Positions 53,139 through 61,991 of a DNA stretch of 64,000 bases are shown here, piece after piece; position 1 is the first letter of the stretch, and each line of letters opens with the position of its first letter. Both the position numbers and the translations under genes were made by a program. The notes under the pieces were generated by a model. That model worked only from the letters and a program-made list of their open reading frames with translations, was not told where the DNA came from and made no database searches. The DNA lies in NCBI RefSeq assembly GCF_006715085.1, contig NZ_VFMM01000003.1:496001-560000 (forward strand). Reading direction: 5' to 3'. Origin of the DNA: Kribbella jejuensis. Its GTDB lineage: Bacteria > Actinomycetota > Actinomycetes > Propionibacteriales > Kribbellaceae.

Positions 53139-53921
53139 TCACTGCCTTGACGGATGCTGTGCGGCCGATGTGACAGCGAATCGCAGATCATTTTCGAGCC
53201 GGTTCCGGGCGGGTACGGCGGGGTCGGAGTACTGACCGGTCAGGCAGATCGGGCCGTCGTACCCGAGCTGCTGCAACGTCGCGAAGACGGCTGTCCAATC
53301 GGACAGGCCGTCCTCGGCTTCGACGAAGTACGTCTTCCACGTGCCGTCGGTCCGGACATAGTGCACGTTCTTGAGGTTGACGATTCCGAGCCGGTCCGCG
53401 GCCAGCGGCAACGTCACTGCCGGGTGGTCACCGGCGAGCGCGTCGTGCGCCGCGTCCCACACCAGCTTGTACCTGTCGGGCAGACCGTCGAGCAGTTGGA
53501 GTACGCCGAGCGTTGACGACACGAAGCGCCCGTGGTGGGGCTGTACGCCGACCTGCACGTCGTACCGTTCGGTGAGTACGACAGCCTGTTCGAGCAGTTC
53601 CCGGTTCCGGCGTACCGATGCGGCGTACCCGTCGGCGCCGAGCTCGGCCATGATCCGGATCGTCGGTACGCCGGCCTCCGCGCAGGCCGCGAACACCCGC
53701 TCGGACAGGTCGCTCGCGACGCTGATCGGTTCGATGCCCTCGGCCCGTAACTGCCCGGTGAACCGCGGCAGCTCCGCCTCGGCGTTCGCCGGGGTCACGT
53801 ACGCCGTGTCGCGAACCGGCACCTCGGCACCGCCGAACCCGAGCCCGGCGATCAGCCGGCCGAGTTCGTCGCCGGGCAGTCCCGCCCACGGTTTGGTGAA
53901 GACGGACCACAAATAGGACAT
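53139..53921 (-). CDS. Sugar phosphate isomerase/epimerase (TIM barrel)
   Basis: A 260-residue xylose-isomerase-like TIM-barrel protein. Metal-site candidates are in GVQPHHG, LVWDAAHD and the C-terminal strand. ATG at 53921 overlaps the stop of the upstream permease (ATGA), placing it last in a six-gene operon. It likely isomerises or epimerises a sugar or sugar acid taken up by that importer. Confidence 0.85.
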   Translation of the reverse strand: MSYLWSVFTKPWAGLPGDELGRLIAGLGFGGAEVPVRDTAYVTPANAEAELPRFTGQLRAEGIEPISVASDLSERVFAACAEAGVPTIRIMAELGADGYAASVRRNRELLEQAVVLTERYDVQVGVQPHHGRFVSSTLGVLQLLDGLPDRYKLVWDAAHDALAGDHPAVTLPLAADRLGIVNLKNVHYVRTDGTWKTYFVEAEDGLSDWTAVFATLQQLGYDGPICLTGQYSDPAVPARNRLENDLRFAVTSAAQHPSRQ

Positions 53922-54745
53922 CAACGGCCTCCCAGCCCACTCATCGTGATGCCTCGGACGAACCAGCGTTGGGTCAGGAAGAACAGCACGATCAGCGGGA
54001 TCGTGGTGACGGTGGCCGCCATCAGCAGCAGGTTCCACTGCGTACCGTTGGTGTCCTGGAACACCTGGAGCCCGACCGACGCCGTACGGGTCGCGTCGCT
54101 GTTGGAAATGATCAACGGCCAGAGCAGGTTGTTCCACTGCCCGATGAACTTGAACACCGCAAGCGTCGCGATCGCCGGTACGGCGAGCGGCACGATGACC
54201 CGAACGAATGCCTGCCAGCGGTTCGCGCCGTCGAGCCGGGCTGCCTCCTCGTAGTCGCGCGGGATGCCGAGGAAGAACTGGCGGAGCAGGAACACACCGA
54301 TCGCGGTGAACGCGTGCGGCAGGATCATCCCGGGCCAGGTGTCGATCCCGTGCAGCTTGGCGACCAGGACGAACTGCGGGATCAGCGTGACCTGCGACGG
54401 GATCATCAGCGTCGCGAGGTAGATCCCGAACAGCCAGCTCCGGCCGGGGAAGTTCAGCCGGGCGAACGCGTACGCCGCGAGTGCCGCGGTGACGGTCTCG
54501 AGGATCGTCGTACCGCCGGCGAAGTAGACGGTGTTCAGCAGGTACTTCCCGAGCGGGACGAGGTCGAACGCGCGGGTCAGGTTCTCCGGGTGCCAACTGC
54601 TCGGCCAGAACGACGGCTTGGCGGCCATCGACTCGGCGTCGGACTGGAACGCGACCAGCACCATCATGACAACCGGGATCAGCGTGATCGCGGTGACCAG
54701 GAAGCAGGTGAAGACAACCAGCTTCTGACGGATTTCAGTTGTCAT
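53921..54745 (-). CDS. Carbohydrate ABC transporter permease (MalG type)
   Basis: A 274-residue permease with six helices and the EAA motif (DYEEAARLDGANRWQAFV). Its start overlaps the previous permease gene by 11 bases and its stop the isomerase start, so the operon is tightly coupled. Confidence 0.92.
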   Translation of the reverse strand: MTTEIRQKLVVFTCFLVTAITLIPVVMMVLVAFQSDAESMAAKPSFWPSSWHPENLTRAFDLVPLGKYLLNTVYFAGGTTILETVTAALAAYAFARLNFPGRSWLFGIYLATLMIPSQVTLIPQFVLVAKLHGIDTWPGMILPHAFTAIGVFLLRQFFLGIPRDYEEAARLDGANRWQAFVRVIVPLAVPAIATLAVFKFIGQWNNLLWPLIISNSDATRTASVGLQVFQDTNGTQWNLLLMAATVTTIPLIVLFFLTQRWFVRGITMSGLGGR

Positions 54746-55667
54746 AGTGCACCAACTTCCGCTGGAACAGGAACTGGCCTGCGGTGATGATCACGATGAA
54801 CGCGAACAGGACCAGCGACTGCGCGGCGGCGTACCCCTGGTCGTAGTTCTCGAAGCCGGTCCGGTAGATGTACATGACCAGGGTGGTGGTGCGGCTGCCC
54901 GGACCGCCGTTCGTCATGATCAGCGCCTGGTCGAAGACCTGGAACGAACCGATCACCGACGTCACGACGACGAAGAACAGCGCGGGGGAAAGCATCGGCA
55001 GCGTGATGTGCCGGAAGCTGTTCCACGGCGACGTACCGTCCACCCGCCCGGCCTCGTAGAGCTGCTGCGGGATCGCCTGCAGGCCGGCCAGGAACACCAC
55101 CATGCCGAACCCGAAGCTCTTCCAGACGCTCATCAGGATCAGCGCCGGCATCGCCCAGGTGTCCGAGATCAGCCAGGACGGGCCGTCGATCCCGAACCAT
55201 CCGAGCACGGTGTTCACCAGGCCGTCGTGCGGGATGTACAGCCAGATCCAGACGAATGCCACCGCGACCGTGATGGTTGCGTACGGCAACAGCAGGAGGG
55301 AGCGGAAGACGGCGATCCGTTTGAGGCCCTGGTTGAGCAGAAGCGCGAGGGCCAGGCTGACGAGGATCGTGAGCGGGACGCTGACCAGGGTGAAGTACAC
55401 GGTGTTGCCGAGCGCGGACCAGAACGTCGGGTCCGGGCCGAGGCGGGCGAAGTTGTGCAGCCCGGCCCAGGTCGGGGCGCTGAACAGGTTCCAGTTCAGC
55501 AGCGAGATGACGCCGGCGGCGACGACCGGTCCGGCGGTGAAGATCAGGAAGCCGATCAGGCTCGGGAGGATGAACAGCCAGGCGGTGAGCGTCTCGCGGC
55601 TGCGCCGCGGTGGGGCTTGCTGACGGATTGCGGGTGTGGTCGTGACGGGTACGGTATCGACGGCCAT
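54735..55667 (-). CDS. Sugar ABC transporter permease (MalF type)
   Basis: A 310-residue permease with a cytoplasmic tail, six helices and the EAA loop (QLYEAGRVDGTSPWNSFR), where the second Ala is Gly. ATG at 55667 follows AAGGGG; a GTG at 55676 overlapping the binding-protein stop is an alternative. Confidence 0.92.
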   Translation of the reverse strand: MAVDTVPVTTTPAIRQQAPPRRSRETLTAWLFILPSLIGFLIFTAGPVVAAGVISLLNWNLFSAPTWAGLHNFARLGPDPTFWSALGNTVYFTLVSVPLTILVSLALALLLNQGLKRIAVFRSLLLLPYATITVAVAFVWIWLYIPHDGLVNTVLGWFGIDGPSWLISDTWAMPALILMSVWKSFGFGMVVFLAGLQAIPQQLYEAGRVDGTSPWNSFRHITLPMLSPALFFVVVTSVIGSFQVFDQALIMTNGGPGSRTTTLVMYIYRTGFENYDQGYAAAQSLVLFAFIVIITAGQFLFQRKLVHYDN

Positions 55668-55672
55668 CCGGA

Positions 55673-56983
55673 TCACCCCTTCCGGGCGGAGGCTTGGCGG
55701 GTGGTGTCGAGATGCTGACGCATCAGTACGTCGAGCCGCGGGTTCAGACCGTTGATGGCGTCCGCGACCGTGACCTGGCCGAGGAACGTCCGCGGCAGAT
55801 CCTGTCCGAGCAGCTGCTTGACCTGGTTCCAGTTCGTGGTGACGTCGAACGCGTGCCCGCCGGCGAGCTTGCCGGCCAGGATCTCCTGGACGATGCCGAG
55901 GTTGTCCGGCGGCGGCTGGAAGGCGCTGCCCGCACTCAGCCGGGCCGGGTTGTTGCGGCCTGCTTTCGCGTAGATGTCGAGTGCGCCGGTGCTGGTCAGG
56001 GTCTTGAGCAGCTTCCACGCGAGGTCGAGCTGCGGCCCCTCGCGTACCCCCGATGGAATCGCGAAGCTGGAGCCCGAGACCCGCGGCGTACTACCTGCCG
56101 AGCCGGCCGGGAACGGGATGATGTCCCAGTCGAACTTCGCCTTCCGGGCATTCACCACCTGCCACGGCCCGTTCTGCATGAACGCGACGTTGCCCTGCAG
56201 GAAGTTCGACAGCGAGCTCTCGGTGACCAGGTTCTTGATCGGCGGCGTGACCTTGTCCTTGACGAACAGGTCAATGACGTACTGCAGCGCCTCCATTGCC
56301 TCGGGGTCGCCGAGCGTACTGCGGCTCGCGTCGTCACTCATCACGTTGCCGCCGGCACAGTAGATCCACGACACCAGGTCGTCGATCGCCGGCGCACAGG
56401 TGAAGCCGTACTGCTCGCCGGGTTTCGTCAGCTGCTTGGCGAGGTCGCGGAACGTTGCCCAGGACATCGGTTCGGTCCGGGACGGGAGCGGGATGCCCTG
56501 CTGGTTCAGCAGATCCTTGTTGTAGTACATGACGGTCGGCGCGACGTCGAAGCCGATCGCGTACGTCGTGCCGTTGAAGCTGGAGATCTTCCGGCTGGTG
56601 CCGTAGAAGTCGTCGAGGCTGAAGTCGGGGTCGGCCGCGATCAGGTCGTCGAGCGGCCGGTGCGCGCCGCGAGCGGCGTACGTCGGGATCAGCGTGCCGT
56701 TCAGCGCGGTGACCAGGCTCGCCGTACCGCTGACGAGTTGCAGGTCGAGCTTGGTCGGGTAACCGCTCGACGGGGTAAGCGTGGCGACGGACTTCACGCC
56801 GAGCTGCTGCTCGACGTACTTGCCGAAGGCATCCCACACCTTCTTCTCCGCGGCACTGCTGGACCACATCGACCAGGTCGCCGTACCAGCCGGCGGTCCT
56901 GAGGAACATCCGGCAGCAACCGCTCCTACACCGGCGAGACCGGTCAGTTGCAGGAACCTGCGGCGGGACAGGTTGGTTTGCAT
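55673..56983 (-). CDS. Sugar-binding lipoprotein of ABC importer (Tat type)
   Basis: A 436-residue family 1 solute-binding protein with a twin-arginine signal (SRRRFLQ, residues 6-12) and a lipobox ending AAGC (Cys26). It lies 10 bases after the enolase-superfamily gene. The neighbouring enzymes suggest a sugar acid or related ligand. Confidence 0.92.
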   Translation of the reverse strand: MQTNLSRRRFLQLTGLAGVGAVAAGCSSGPPAGTATWSMWSSSAAEKKVWDAFGKYVEQQLGVKSVATLTPSSGYPTKLDLQLVSGTASLVTALNGTLIPTYAARGAHRPLDDLIAADPDFSLDDFYGTSRKISSFNGTTYAIGFDVAPTVMYYNKDLLNQQGIPLPSRTEPMSWATFRDLAKQLTKPGEQYGFTCAPAIDDLVSWIYCAGGNVMSDDASRSTLGDPEAMEALQYVIDLFVKDKVTPPIKNLVTESSLSNFLQGNVAFMQNGPWQVVNARKAKFDWDIIPFPAGSAGSTPRVSGSSFAIPSGVREGPQLDLAWKLLKTLTSTGALDIYAKAGRNNPARLSAGSAFQPPPDNLGIVQEILAGKLAGGHAFDVTTNWNQVKQLLGQDLPRTFLGQVTVADAINGLNPRLDVLMRQHLDTTRQASARKG

Positions 56984-56993
56984 GGAGATCTCC

Positions 56994-58136
56994 TCACCGG
57001 TAGAGCAGATCGATCGACTCGGCGCGGATGCGCTCCTCGTCGACCTCGACGCCCAGTCCAGGGGCGGTGGGGACCGTCGCGACGGCCTTGGTGATGCTGA
57101 GCCCGTCGACGTACAGGTCGGTCAGCAGCTCCGGTCCGTTGAGCTCGGCGGGCAGGGCGAGCTCGAGCTGACTGAACACGTGCAGTGCGGCCGCGAAGGC
57201 GACTCCGCAGTCGGTCAGTCCGCTGGCGAGAATCTCCAGGCCGCCGGCGAGCGCGGTCTGGGCGGTCTTGAGGGCGTTCCGCAGGCCGCCGGACTTGCAG
57301 ACCTTGATCACGACCAGGTCGGCGGCACCGAGGCGGATCGCGCGGGCCAGGTCCGGCGCGGAGAAGCTGCCCTCGTCGATCGCGATCGGCAGGTCGACCA
57401 GCTCGCGCAGCCGCTGCATGGCGAGCGTGTCGGTGCTCGGTACTGGTTGCTCGACGCAATGGATCGTGCGGACGTGCCTGGTCCGGTCGAGCAGCCGGCG
57501 GAGCGCGGCGGGGCGGTACGACTGGTTCGCGTCCAGCCACAGTGGTTTGCCGTCGGCAACTTCCGCGACGGTCTCGATCGCCGCCGTGTCGGCGTCCAGG
57601 TCGCCACCGATCTTGACCTTGTACGCCGCATAGTCCGACGACTGGAGCGCATGATCGCGAACCGCGTCCTGGTCGCCGACGCCGATCGCCGAGCAGAGCG
57701 GGATCTCGTCGTACACCTTGCCGCCGAGCAGCGCGTGGACCGGGACGCCGGCGAGCTTGCCGGCCGCGTCGTGCATCGCGACGTCGACGGCGGCGCGGGC
57801 GAACGGGAAGCCGTTCGAGACCGCGGGGCTGAGGCGTTTGGCGGCGCGCTGGTGGAAGAGCTCGACGTCGAACGGGGTGAGCTGCAGGAGGATCGGTGTG
57901 AGATGGCGGCGGATGACGACGGCCATGGTTTCGGCGGTCTCGTAGCTCCAGCTCGGGAGCGCGCGCTGCTCGCCCCAGCCGACCACGCCGTCCTCCGTCG
58001 TGAGCTTCACGAAGATCACCGCACCGGCTTGGTCGGGGGCGGCGTCGGGGGAGCCCACGGCGCCGCTGCCGAGCACGAACTTCCGCGCGAACGGCACCGC
58101 CACCGGAAAGACCTCGACCTGCGTGATCCGGCTCAT
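56994..58136 (-). CDS. Enolase-superfamily enzyme, MR/MLE group
   Basis: A 380-residue member of the mandelate racemase/muconate lactonising group. Catalytic Lys173 and Lys175 (KVKIG), metal ligands Asp202, Glu229 and Asp254, and the sixth-strand Lys in IKVCKSGG (278/281) are in the muconate cycloisomerase arrangement. These enzymes abstract a proton next to a carboxylate to racemise, dehydrate or cycloisomerise. In this operon a sugar-acid dehydratase or racemase is plausible. ATG overlaps the stop of the dehydrogenase gene (ATGA). Confidence 0.88.
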   Translation of the reverse strand: MSRITQVEVFPVAVPFARKFVLGSGAVGSPDAAPDQAGAVIFVKLTTEDGVVGWGEQRALPSWSYETAETMAVVIRRHLTPILLQLTPFDVELFHQRAAKRLSPAVSNGFPFARAAVDVAMHDAAGKLAGVPVHALLGGKVYDEIPLCSAIGVGDQDAVRDHALQSSDYAAYKVKIGGDLDADTAAIETVAEVADGKPLWLDANQSYRPAALRRLLDRTRHVRTIHCVEQPVPSTDTLAMQRLRELVDLPIAIDEGSFSAPDLARAIRLGAADLVVIKVCKSGGLRNALKTAQTALAGGLEILASGLTDCGVAFAAALHVFSQLELALPAELNGPELLTDLYVDGLSITKAVATVPTAPGLGVEVDEERIRAESIDLLYR

Positions 58137-59197
58137 GCCGCGATCGACCAGGTCTTGGGGTCGACGAAACTGGGCCCACGCGTCCCGGCCTCGAGCCAGC
58201 TGAGCGCGTCCCGCAGCACGTAGCCGGCGAGCGCCAGATGCCCCTCGGCGGTATCACCTGCGATGTGCGGGGTCAGCAGCAGGTTCTGGGATCTCAGAAC
58301 GTCTTCGCCAAACGTAGGCGGTTCGGGATCGTAGACGTCGAGCGCTGCGTAGATCCTCCCGCCGACCGCATGCTCGATCAGCGCCTGCTGGTCGATCGCC
58401 GGTCCACGCGAGGAGTTCACGACGACCGCACCGTCCGGCAGATTCTCGATCAGGTCGCGGGTGATCATGCCCTTCGTCTCCGGCACGTTCGGCACATGGA
58501 TACTCAGGAACGCCGCGCTCGCCGCGTCCTCCAGTGTCGTTGTCCGTACGCCGAGCTCCTTTGCCCGCTGGTCGTTCAGGTACGGGTCGTAAACCGCAAT
58601 GTCACAGCCGAACGGCTTCAACATCGCGATCAACGCGCGGGCCGTACTGCTCGCGCCGACGATTCCGACCTTCGCGCCGGCGAGTTCGTGCCCGCGGTAC
58701 TCGGTCTGTTTCCATCCACCCGCACGAACCGCCGAGTCGAACCGCGGCAGCCGCCGGCCCAACGTCAACATCGCCCCGAGGCAGTACTCACCCACCGACC
58801 AAGCAATCCGAGGCCCCGCCGAAAACACCCCTACGCCCAACTCCAACACCGCCGGATCCACCAAGTTCTTCACCGTCCCCGCCGCATGAGCCACCACCCG
58901 AGGCCCCGTCCCCCTAACCCACAGCTCCTTCGCCAACGGCGGCGTCCCCCAACTCGTCAGCAACACGTCAGCGCCCGCAGCCAGCTCCGCCACCGCGCCA
59001 GGATCAATCGCGGCCGGCGTACCCGGCCGAGCCGACCCGGCCGGATGTGTCGGGGAGGTGGTGCGGATGGTGTGCTCGGCGGTTGCCCACACGACCTCGA
59101 ACCGTTCCTGGAGCAGAGTGCGGGTGGCCTGGTCGACTACGTCGGCGGCGCGTTCGGGGGAGAGGAGGGCGGCGAGGCGGGGCTTGCGGGTTGGCAC
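58133..59197 (-). CDS. D-2-hydroxyacid dehydrogenase family protein
   Basis: A 354-residue NAD(P)-dependent dehydrogenase. The cofactor region is GIVGASSTAR, in which the third Gly of GxGxxG is Ala. NSSRGPAID carries the catalytic Arg, DVYDPEPP the Glu and TPHIAG the His. It heads the operon and likely reduces or oxidises a 2-keto or 2-hydroxy acid in the pathway. The 5' part of the gene (58690-58990) uses C-rich sequence on the plus strand. Confidence 0.88.
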   Translation of the reverse strand: MPTRKPRLAALLSPERAADVVDQATRTLLQERFEVVWATAEHTIRTTSPTHPAGSARPGTPAAIDPGAVAELAAGADVLLTSWGTPPLAKELWVRGTGPRVVAHAAGTVKNLVDPAVLELGVGVFSAGPRIAWSVGEYCLGAMLTLGRRLPRFDSAVRAGGWKQTEYRGHELAGAKVGIVGASSTARALIAMLKPFGCDIAVYDPYLNDQRAKELGVRTTTLEDAASAAFLSIHVPNVPETKGMITRDLIENLPDGAVVVNSSRGPAIDQQALIEHAVGGRIYAALDVYDPEPPTFGEDVLRSQNLLLTPHIAGDTAEGHLALAGYVLRDALSWLEAGTRGPSFVDPKTWSIAA

Positions 59198-59247
59198 CGG
59201 GTGGCTCCTTCGGTCGGGTGTACAGCTGACGGTAGGCGCTTTCCGTT

Positions 59248-59273
59248 ATGCGGGTCCAAGCCCATTTCCGCAT
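59248..59273. promoter_or_regulatory. Inverted repeat between LysR and catabolic operon
   Basis: ATGCGG (59248-59253) and CCGCAT (59268-59273) are inverted across 14 bases, 19 bases before the LysR start. A candidate LysR site controlling the divergent operon. Confidence 0.5.
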
Positions 59274-59292
59274 GAACCGATACCGTGGCTGC

Positions 59293-60180
59293 ATGGATTT
59301 GTCGCTGCAGCAGCTCCGCGGGTTCGTCGCCGTCGCCGAGGAGTTGCACTACGGGCGGGCGGCGCAGCGGCTCAACCTCACGCAGCCGCCGTTGACCCGG
59401 CAGATCCAGGGGCTGGAGCGAGCGCTCGACGTACGGCTGTTCGACCGGACCGGGCGAGGCGTACGGCTGACCGCCGCCGGGGGAGTGTTCCTCGAACACG
59501 CCCGCCGCGTGCTCGCACTCCTGGAAATAGCACCCGAGGCGACGAAGCGAGCCGCGGACGGCACCACCGGCACGCTCCGCCTCGCGTTCACCGCGATCGG
59601 TGCGTACGCCGTACTCGCCGACTTCCTCACCATGGTCGGCAAACGCACCCCAGGCGTGACCGCGGAACTGACCGAGCTCGTCAGCCCGGCGCAGTTCGAG
59701 GCGCTGGCCAACCTCGAGATCGACCTAGGCCTGGTCCGGCCGCCCATCCCGGACCGCTTCGAGTCCCTGCTCGTCCATTCAGAAGATCTGGTCCTCGCCG
59801 TACCGGCGACCCATCCGCTCGCCACCGGCACCGGACCGGTGTCGCTGGTGGACGCCACCGACGACTACATCGGCTACAGCCCCGAGGGATCGCAGTACCT
59901 GCACGACATCTGCGCGGCGATGATCGGCATGGACCGGTACGCCGTCAGTCAGCTCGCCTCCCAGGTGCCGACGATGCTCGCACTGGTCCGCGCCGGCCTC
60001 GGCTGCGCACTGGTCCCGCGCTCGATCATGGCGATGCGGGTCGAGGGCGTCCGGTACCGCGAACTCGACGCGGCCGACGCGCATTCAGTCACGCTGCACG
60101 CCTGCTGGAGCCCCGACAACCCGAACCCGGCGCTGCAACGCCTGGTCGAGTCACTGCGCACCGATCCGCACTTGACTTAG
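59293..60180 (+). CDS. LysR-family regulator
   Basis: A 295-residue LysR protein, opening MDLSLQQLRGFVAVAEELHYGRAA, with the winged helix in residues 1-60 and an effector domain after about 90. ATG at 59293 is the family start. It diverges from the six-gene catabolic operon and probably controls it, sensing an intermediate. Confidence 0.9.
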   Translation: MDLSLQQLRGFVAVAEELHYGRAAQRLNLTQPPLTRQIQGLERALDVRLFDRTGRGVRLTAAGGVFLEHARRVLALLEIAPEATKRAADGTTGTLRLAFTAIGAYAVLADFLTMVGKRTPGVTAELTELVSPAQFEALANLEIDLGLVRPPIPDRFESLLVHSEDLVLAVPATHPLATGTGPVSLVDATDDYIGYSPEGSQYLHDICAAMIGMDRYAVSQLASQVPTMLALVRAGLGCALVPRSIMAMRVEGVRYRELDAADAHSVTLHACWSPDNPNPALQRLVESLRTDPHLT

Positions 60181-60192
60181 AGCGAGCTCTAA
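60177..60192. promoter_or_regulatory. 16-base palindrome before SDR gene
   Basis: TTAGAGCGAGCTCTAA has perfect 7-base arms around GA. It covers the LysR stop codon and lies 17 bases before the SDR start. Its form suggests a TetR-family operator, but no TetR gene is adjacent. Confidence 0.6.
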
Positions 60193-60209
60193 TTCGTACG
60201 CTCGGAGAC

Positions 60210-61160
60210 ATGAGTGCACAACACAAGATCGGCTCGGGTTTCGGGCACGACAGCACCGCGGACGACGTCCTGGCCGGGATCGACCTGTCCGGCAAGCTCG
60301 CGATCGTCACCGGTGGATATTCCGGTCTCGGCCTCGAGACCACGAAGGCGCTGACCAAAGCCGGCGCGCACGTCGTCGTACCGGCGCGTCGGCCCGACGC
60401 GGCCCGGGAGGCCCTGGCCGGGGTCGACGACGTGGAGATCGACGAGCTGGACCTCGGCGACCTGGAGAGCGTCCGCGCCTTCGCCGACCGGTTCCTCGCC
60501 TCGGGACGGTCGATCGACATCGTCATCGACAACGCCGCGATCATGGCCTGCCCGGAGACCCGGGTCGGCCCGGGCTGGGAGGCGCAGTTCGCGACCAACC
60601 ACCTCGGCCACTTCGCACTGGTGAATCGGCTCTGGCCGGCGATCGCCGCGGACGGTGGTGGGCGGGTCGTGTCGGTGTCGTCGACCGGACACCGGCGGTC
60701 CGACATCCGTTGGGACGACCTCGAGTTCCGCCAGGGGTACGACAAGTGGGCGGCGTACGGGCAGGCGAAGACCGCCAACGTCCTGTTTGCCGTCCAGCTC
60801 GATGCCCTCGGCAAAGATTCCGGCGTCCGGGCGTTCGCGCTGCACCCCGGCGGCATCCTGACCCCGCTGCAGCGGTACCTGCCGCGCGAGGAGATGGTCG
60901 CCTTCGGCTGGATCGACGAGGACGGCAACGCGCTGAGTCCGCAGTTCAAGTCGCCGGAGCAGGGCGCGGCGACCCAGGTGTGGGCGGCGACGTCGCCGCA
61001 GCTCGACGGGCTCGGCGGGGTCTTCTGCGAGGACTGTGAGATCGCGGAGGTGTCGACCGACGACGCGCCGGGCGTGCGGCCGTACGCGATCGACCCGGCG
61101 TCGGCGGAGCGGCTGTGGACGGTGTCGGCCGAGCTCACCGGGGTGAACGCCTTCGGATAG
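60210..61160 (+). CDS. SDR-family oxidoreductase (retinol dehydrogenase-like)
   Basis: A 316-residue extended SDR: GGYSGLG cofactor motif near residue 35, NAAIM, SVSSTGH with the Ser, and YGQAKTAN with the catalytic Tyr and Lys. The length and ATNHLGHFAL motif match the WW-domain-oxidoreductase/retinol dehydrogenase-like group. Substrate unknown. A palindrome lies in its promoter. Confidence 0.88.
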   Translation: MSAQHKIGSGFGHDSTADDVLAGIDLSGKLAIVTGGYSGLGLETTKALTKAGAHVVVPARRPDAAREALAGVDDVEIDELDLGDLESVRAFADRFLASGRSIDIVIDNAAIMACPETRVGPGWEAQFATNHLGHFALVNRLWPAIAADGGGRVVSVSSTGHRRSDIRWDDLEFRQGYDKWAAYGQAKTANVLFAVQLDALGKDSGVRAFALHPGGILTPLQRYLPREEMVAFGWIDEDGNALSPQFKSPEQGAATQVWAATSPQLDGLGGVFCEDCEIAEVSTDDAPGVRPYAIDPASAERLWTVSAELTGVNAFG

Positions 61161-61172
61161 AGTCGTCACTTG

Positions 61173-61991
61173 GTGAACAGTCAGATCGTCGGCGAGATCG
61201 TCGACCGCCTGCGCGCGGCGGGTTGCGTGTTCGCGGAGGACGAGGCCGCGCTGATCGTCGAGACGGCGCGCGATGCGGCCGAGGTCGAGGCGATGGTCGC
61301 GCAGCGGGTGGCCGGTTCGCCCTTGGAGTACGTCGTCGGCTGGGCCTCGTTCTGCGGGTTGCGGATCGCCGTCGATCCCGGCGTGTTCATTCCGCGTCGG
61401 CGGACCGAGTTCCTGATCGCCGAGGCCTTGAAGGTGACCTCTCCGGGTGCGGTCGTCGTGGATCTTGGCTGCGGCTCCGGGGCACTCGGCGCGGCCGTGG
61501 CTGCTCAGGTCGAGGTGTCGTTGTACGCCGCCGACGTCGAGCGGGCCGCGGTGCGCTGTGCGCGGCGGAACGTGGCGCCGTACGGCGGGACGGTCTATCA
61601 GGGTGACTGGTTCGACGCGCTGCCGGTGGAGTTGCGCGGGCGGATCGACGTACTGCTGGCGAACGTGCCGTATGTACCGACCGACGAGATCCGGCTGCTG
61701 CCGCCTGAGGCTCGGCTGTACGAACCGCACGTGACGTTGGACGGCGGGGTGGACGGGTTGGCGAACCTTCGCCAAGTCGTTGCCGGCGCCATCGATTGGC
61801 TCGCGGCCGGCGGGCACATGTACGTCGAGATGAGCGATCGACAGGCGCCGCACGCGGAGAGCGTGATGGTCGCGGCCGGCCTCGCTGCCGAGGTCGTCAC
61901 GGACGACGACCTCGGCGCGAACGTTGTCCACGGCATCAGACCCGGCATCAAACCCGGCGCTGGACGTGCAGCAGGTACTCGCGCCGGTTGA
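61173..61991 (+). CDS. HemK-like protein N5-glutamine methyltransferase
   Basis: A 272-residue methyltransferase related to PrmC/HemK, which methylate the Gln of release factors. Motif I is VVDLGCGSGALG (about residues 92-103); the catalytic NPPY is NVPY here (LLANVPYVP). The PLEYVVGW segment is typical of HemK N-domains. A paralogue rather than the main PrmC is likely. GTG at 61173 is the start; a TTG lies one codon upstream. Its 3' end overlaps the convergent ribosomal protection gene by 44 bases. Confidence 0.8.
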   Translation: MNSQIVGEIVDRLRAAGCVFAEDEAALIVETARDAAEVEAMVAQRVAGSPLEYVVGWASFCGLRIAVDPGVFIPRRRTEFLIAEALKVTSPGAVVVDLGCGSGALGAAVAAQVEVSLYAADVERAAVRCARRNVAPYGGTVYQGDWFDALPVELRGRIDVLLANVPYVPTDEIRLLPPEARLYEPHVTLDGGVDGLANLRQVVAGAIDWLAAGGHMYVEMSDRQAPHAESVMVAAGLAAEVVTDDDLGANVVHGIRPGIKPGAGRAAGTRAG

